In this document: piece after piece, positions 62,032 to 64,000 of the stretch
Position numbering within the stretch: position 1 is the stretch's first letter
Layout of the letters: the number at the start of each line of letters is the position of its first letter
DNA from: Pedobacter heparinus DSM 2366
Lineage (GTDB): Bacteria; Bacteroidota; Bacteroidia; Sphingobacteriales; Sphingobacteriaceae
Direction of reading: 5' to 3'
Assembly (NCBI RefSeq): GCF_000023825.1
Contig: NC_013061.1
Coordinates: 5,084,001-5,148,000 of the forward strand
DNA: 64,000 nucleotides
Program-made: the position numbers and the translations under genes
The notes under the pieces: model-generated
Told to the model about the DNA's origin: nothing
Seen by the model: the letters and a program-made list of their open reading frames with translations, nothing else
The model's database searches: none

Positions 62032-63444
62032 ATGAAGTATTTACGGGAACCCCAAATGATGCACTCCGCTTTTGAAGCCCAGCAAAAACATAAATATACA
62101 CTTAGAAACAGCAATGCTGCACAAAGAATTGACAAATTAAAAACCTTAAAGGCCTGTATAGAAAGCTATGAGGAAAAAATTTATGCTGCCCTGCAAAGTG
62201 ATCTGCGAAAAAGCCGGTTTGAAAGTGCGCTTACAGAACTGATCTTTATTTACAGTGAGATCGGCTTTGCCATCCATAACCTGAACAGCTGGATGAAACC
62301 GAAAAGGGCTGGCAAAACCATCAGTAATCTTTTTGCGAAAAACAGGATCTGTTACGAGCCAAAGGGCTGCTGCCTGATCATTGCGCCCTGGAACTATCCT
62401 TTTCAGCTCCTCATGAGCCCCCTCATCTCGGCCATAGCTGCGGGCAATTGCGCGATACTGAAGCCATCTGAACTGAGCCCGGCTACCAGTTCGGTGATTG
62501 CAGCGCTGATCAGGGATTGTTTTGATGAACGTGAGGTCTGTTGTTTTGAAGGGGACGCCGGCATTTCCACTGCGTTGCTTGAGCTGCCTTTCGACCATAT
62601 CTTTTTTACCGGCAGTACCGCAATTGGCAAACTGGTTATGCAGGCCGCCGCCAAAAACCTCAGCTCGGTTACCCTGGAGCTTGGCGGCAAATCGCCTGTT
62701 ATTATAGAGGAAACGGCCAACCTGAAAAAAGCAGCCGAAAAAATTGCCTGGGGCAAACTGATCAATGCGGGCCAGACCTGTATTGCCCCCGATTATGTGC
62801 TGATCCCCCGCGATCTGCAACAGTCTTTTATCGAATATTATAAAGAGGCCGTTAACCGCTTGTTTTTTAAGAACGGAAAGCTCAATACCGAAGTTTATGC
62901 AAAGCTGATCAGTAAAAAACACTTTGAAAGGCTGTCAGACTTAATAACAGATGCCCTGGATAAAGGGGCCATCACGGTGCTGGGTGGCGAAAAAGATGAA
63001 TCCAGCCAGACCATATCCCCAACTGTACTGGCCCGGATCCCCGTAGGAACGACCATCATGAAGGAAGAGATCTTTGGGCCTGTCCTGCCCCTTATCGCTT
63101 ACCAGACCCTCAGCGAAGCGGTTGCTTATGTAAACCATAAAAGCAAGCCGCTGGCTTTATATGTTTTTAGTGCCAACCGCAAAAACATTCAATACATCCT
63201 CAAAAACACCTCTTCCGGAGGGGCCTGTATCAACGATGTCCTCATCCACATTTCCAATCCGAAACTCCCTTTTGGTGGGGTAAACGGGAGCGGAACGGGC
63301 AGCTGCCACGGCTTTTTTGGCTTCAAGGCCTTTTCTCATGAAAGAGCAGTAGTCTACCAGTCGCCCATCAATACCACAGCGCTCATTTACCCGCCTTATG
63401 AAAACAAGTCCCGGCTGCTGAAATGGTTAAAAAAACTGCTGTAA
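62032..63444 (+). CDS. Aldehyde dehydrogenase (class 3-like)
   Basis: 470 residues, NAD(P)-dependent oxidation of aldehydes. APWNYPFQLLMSPLISAIAA is the cofactor-binding block, TLELGGKSPVIIEETANL contains the general-base glutamate, NAGQTCIAPDYVLIPRD the catalytic cysteine, and EEIFGPVLPLI the C-terminal signature. The short N-terminal and C-terminal helix fit the class 3 / fatty aldehyde type. M at residues 9-10 gives an alternative start; 62032 is retained as the first ATG. Substrate unknown. Confidence 0.92.
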   Translation: MKYLREPQMMHSAFEAQQKHKYTLRNSNAAQRIDKLKTLKACIESYEEKIYAALQSDLRKSRFESALTELIFIYSEIGFAIHNLNSWMKPKRAGKTISNLFAKNRICYEPKGCCLIIAPWNYPFQLLMSPLISAIAAGNCAILKPSELSPATSSVIAALIRDCFDEREVCCFEGDAGISTALLELPFDHIFFTGSTAIGKLVMQAAAKNLSSVTLELGGKSPVIIEETANLKKAAEKIAWGKLINAGQTCIAPDYVLIPRDLQQSFIEYYKEAVNRLFFKNGKLNTEVYAKLISKKHFERLSDLITDALDKGAITVLGGEKDESSQTISPTVLARIPVGTTIMKEEIFGPVLPLIAYQTLSEAVAYVNHKSKPLALYVFSANRKNIQYILKNTSSGGACINDVLIHISNPKLPFGGVNGSGTGSCHGFFGFKAFSHERAVVYQSPINTTALIYPPYENKSRLLKWLKKLL

Positions 63445-63445
63445 A

Positions 63446-64000
63446 TTACCCTACACGAACCGAGGTCATGGTCAGCGAGCCCCCCACGGCTTTGTCGTTA
63501 AACAAAGAAACCTCCTCATTTTTATTTTGCAGGCCCAAAGTATACAACAGGGGCAGGTAATGCTCGGGGGTAGGAATGGCCATCATGGCCGCGCTACCCA
63601 GGCGTTGGTAGTTCAATAAAGGCTGGTGTTCCCCGTTCATGATCAGGCTTTTGAACTTCTCATTCATTTCCAGGGCCCAGTCGTATCCGCCGCCGTTGAT
63701 CATTTCCCAGCTCATCATCCTCAGGTTATGCACCATATTGCCACTCCCTAAAATCAGCACACCCTTTTTACGTAAAGCCGACAGCTCTTTGGCCAGGTTA
63801 TAATGATAGGTCGCATCTTTGGTATAATCGATGCTCAGCTGCAGTACCGGGATATTGGCTTTAGGGTACATATGGCGCACAACCGTCCAGGCCCCATGGT
63901 CAAGGCCCCAGTCGTGGTCAAGCCCCACTGCTGTGCTATGGATCAGTCCGGCAGTTTCTTTGGCCAGTTCCGGATCACCGGGAGCCGGATATTCCACGTC
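63446..64000 (-). CDS. DODA-type (YgiD-like) extradiol dioxygenase, N-terminus off the window
   Basis: At least 184 residues visible; the gene continues past the right edge. VGLDHDWGLDHGAWTVVRHM is the LigB-superfamily histidine/acid site, followed by LILGSGNMVHNLRMMSW and AIPTPEHYLPLLYTLGLQN. This matches 4,5-DOPA-extradiol-dioxygenase-like proteins (YgiD), which act on catechols; the physiological substrate is unknown. Convergent with the aldehyde dehydrogenase, which ends 1 nt away. Confidence 0.88.
   Translation of the reverse strand, partial: DVEYPAPGDPELAKETAGLIHSTAVGLDHDWGLDHGAWTVVRHMYPKANIPVLQLSIDYTKDATYHYNLAKELSALRKKGVLILGSGNMVHNLRMMSWEMINGGGYDWALEMNEKFKSLIMNGEHQPLLNYQRLGSAAMMAIPTPEHYLPLLYTLGLQNKNEEVSLFNDKAVGGSLTMTSVRVG

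Noticed and set aside
1..64000. tRNA, rRNA or CRISPR array
   Set aside because: Read through the intergenic gaps for cloverleaf-like arms, long conserved rRNA segments or regularly spaced 25-40 nt direct repeats; none was seen. Short tRNAs could still be missed by eye.

Overview
The window reads as a chromosomal segment of a Bacteroidetes bacterium, most likely Sphingobacteriaceae (Pedobacter-like). Supporting signs are the arginine pathway with an ArgF' (succinyl/acetyl-ornithine type) transcarbamylase, several upstream regions carrying the phylum's TAnnTTTG -7 promoter element, weak Shine-Dalgarno signals, ECF sigma/anti-sigma/surface-protein operons, and families typical of the phylum (DUF2911, GNAT-argG-argC operon, YpfJ-type peptidase). 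All genes look like core or long-resident chromosomal genes. I see no insertion sequence, prophage, CRISPR array, rRNA or tRNA. About 64 protein genes are supported, with short intergenic gaps and several clear intrinsic terminators. Layout. 1-6.1 kb: a minus-strand arginine operon (GNAT, argG, argC, argD, argF', argB, continuing off the left edge), headed by a leader of about 250 nt with a promoter and a candidate 44-codon leader ORF. 6.2-13.7 kb: FAD oxidoreductase, YbaB, MBL hydrolase, polA, a secreted glycine-rich protein, and a trmB-ATL-tag cluster that pairs tRNA modification with alkylation repair. 13.8-17.3 kb: GDP-fucose synthase, OxyR, superoxide dismutase, TadA, CsaA. 17.4-23.1 kb: LysE exporter, a two-state hairpin element, an RlmI-like methyltransferase, an MHS-family MFS transporter with a tiny membrane protein, NdpA, TerC. 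23.2-25.5 kb: ECF sigma, anti-sigma-like protein and a secreted protein with an 18-residue Tyr repeat. 25.6-34.2 kb: aspS, an envelope cluster (holin-like, YtxH, AI-2E), a sigma-54 activator, a crotonase with an orphan B12-binding domain, and glnS. 34.2-36.8 kb: amidase lipoprotein and an M49-like peptidase lipoprotein. 36.8-43.7 kb: a phosphorelay and methylation cluster (REC-HK, triple-receiver hybrid kinase, two lone receivers, CheR, CheB) with no MCP or flagellar gene. 43.8-51.9 kb: zinc peptidase, gltX, an 11-bp tandem repeat, histidine kinase, DinB, Crp/Fnr, SMR exporter, DUF2911, GH9 cellulase. 52-56.6 kb: a TetR-controlled TolC/HlyD/EmrB efflux operon behind a perfect 26-bp palindrome. 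56.8-64 kb: PEP carboxylase, a peroxiredoxin-thioredoxin-small protein operon, a secreted FAD-like protein, aldehyde dehydrogenase and a DODA-type dioxygenase cut by the right edge. Working together: the oxidative-stress genes (OxyR, SOD, Prx/Trx), the alkylation-repair genes and the TetR efflux operon make up much of the stress capacity here. The arginine operon and the CheB/CheR phosphorelay are the two largest co-directional functional units. The most interesting open questions are the arginine leader ORF and acyltransferase, the mutually exclusive hairpins before the methyltransferase, the MCP-less CheB/CheR phosphorelay, and the Tyr-repeat surface protein.
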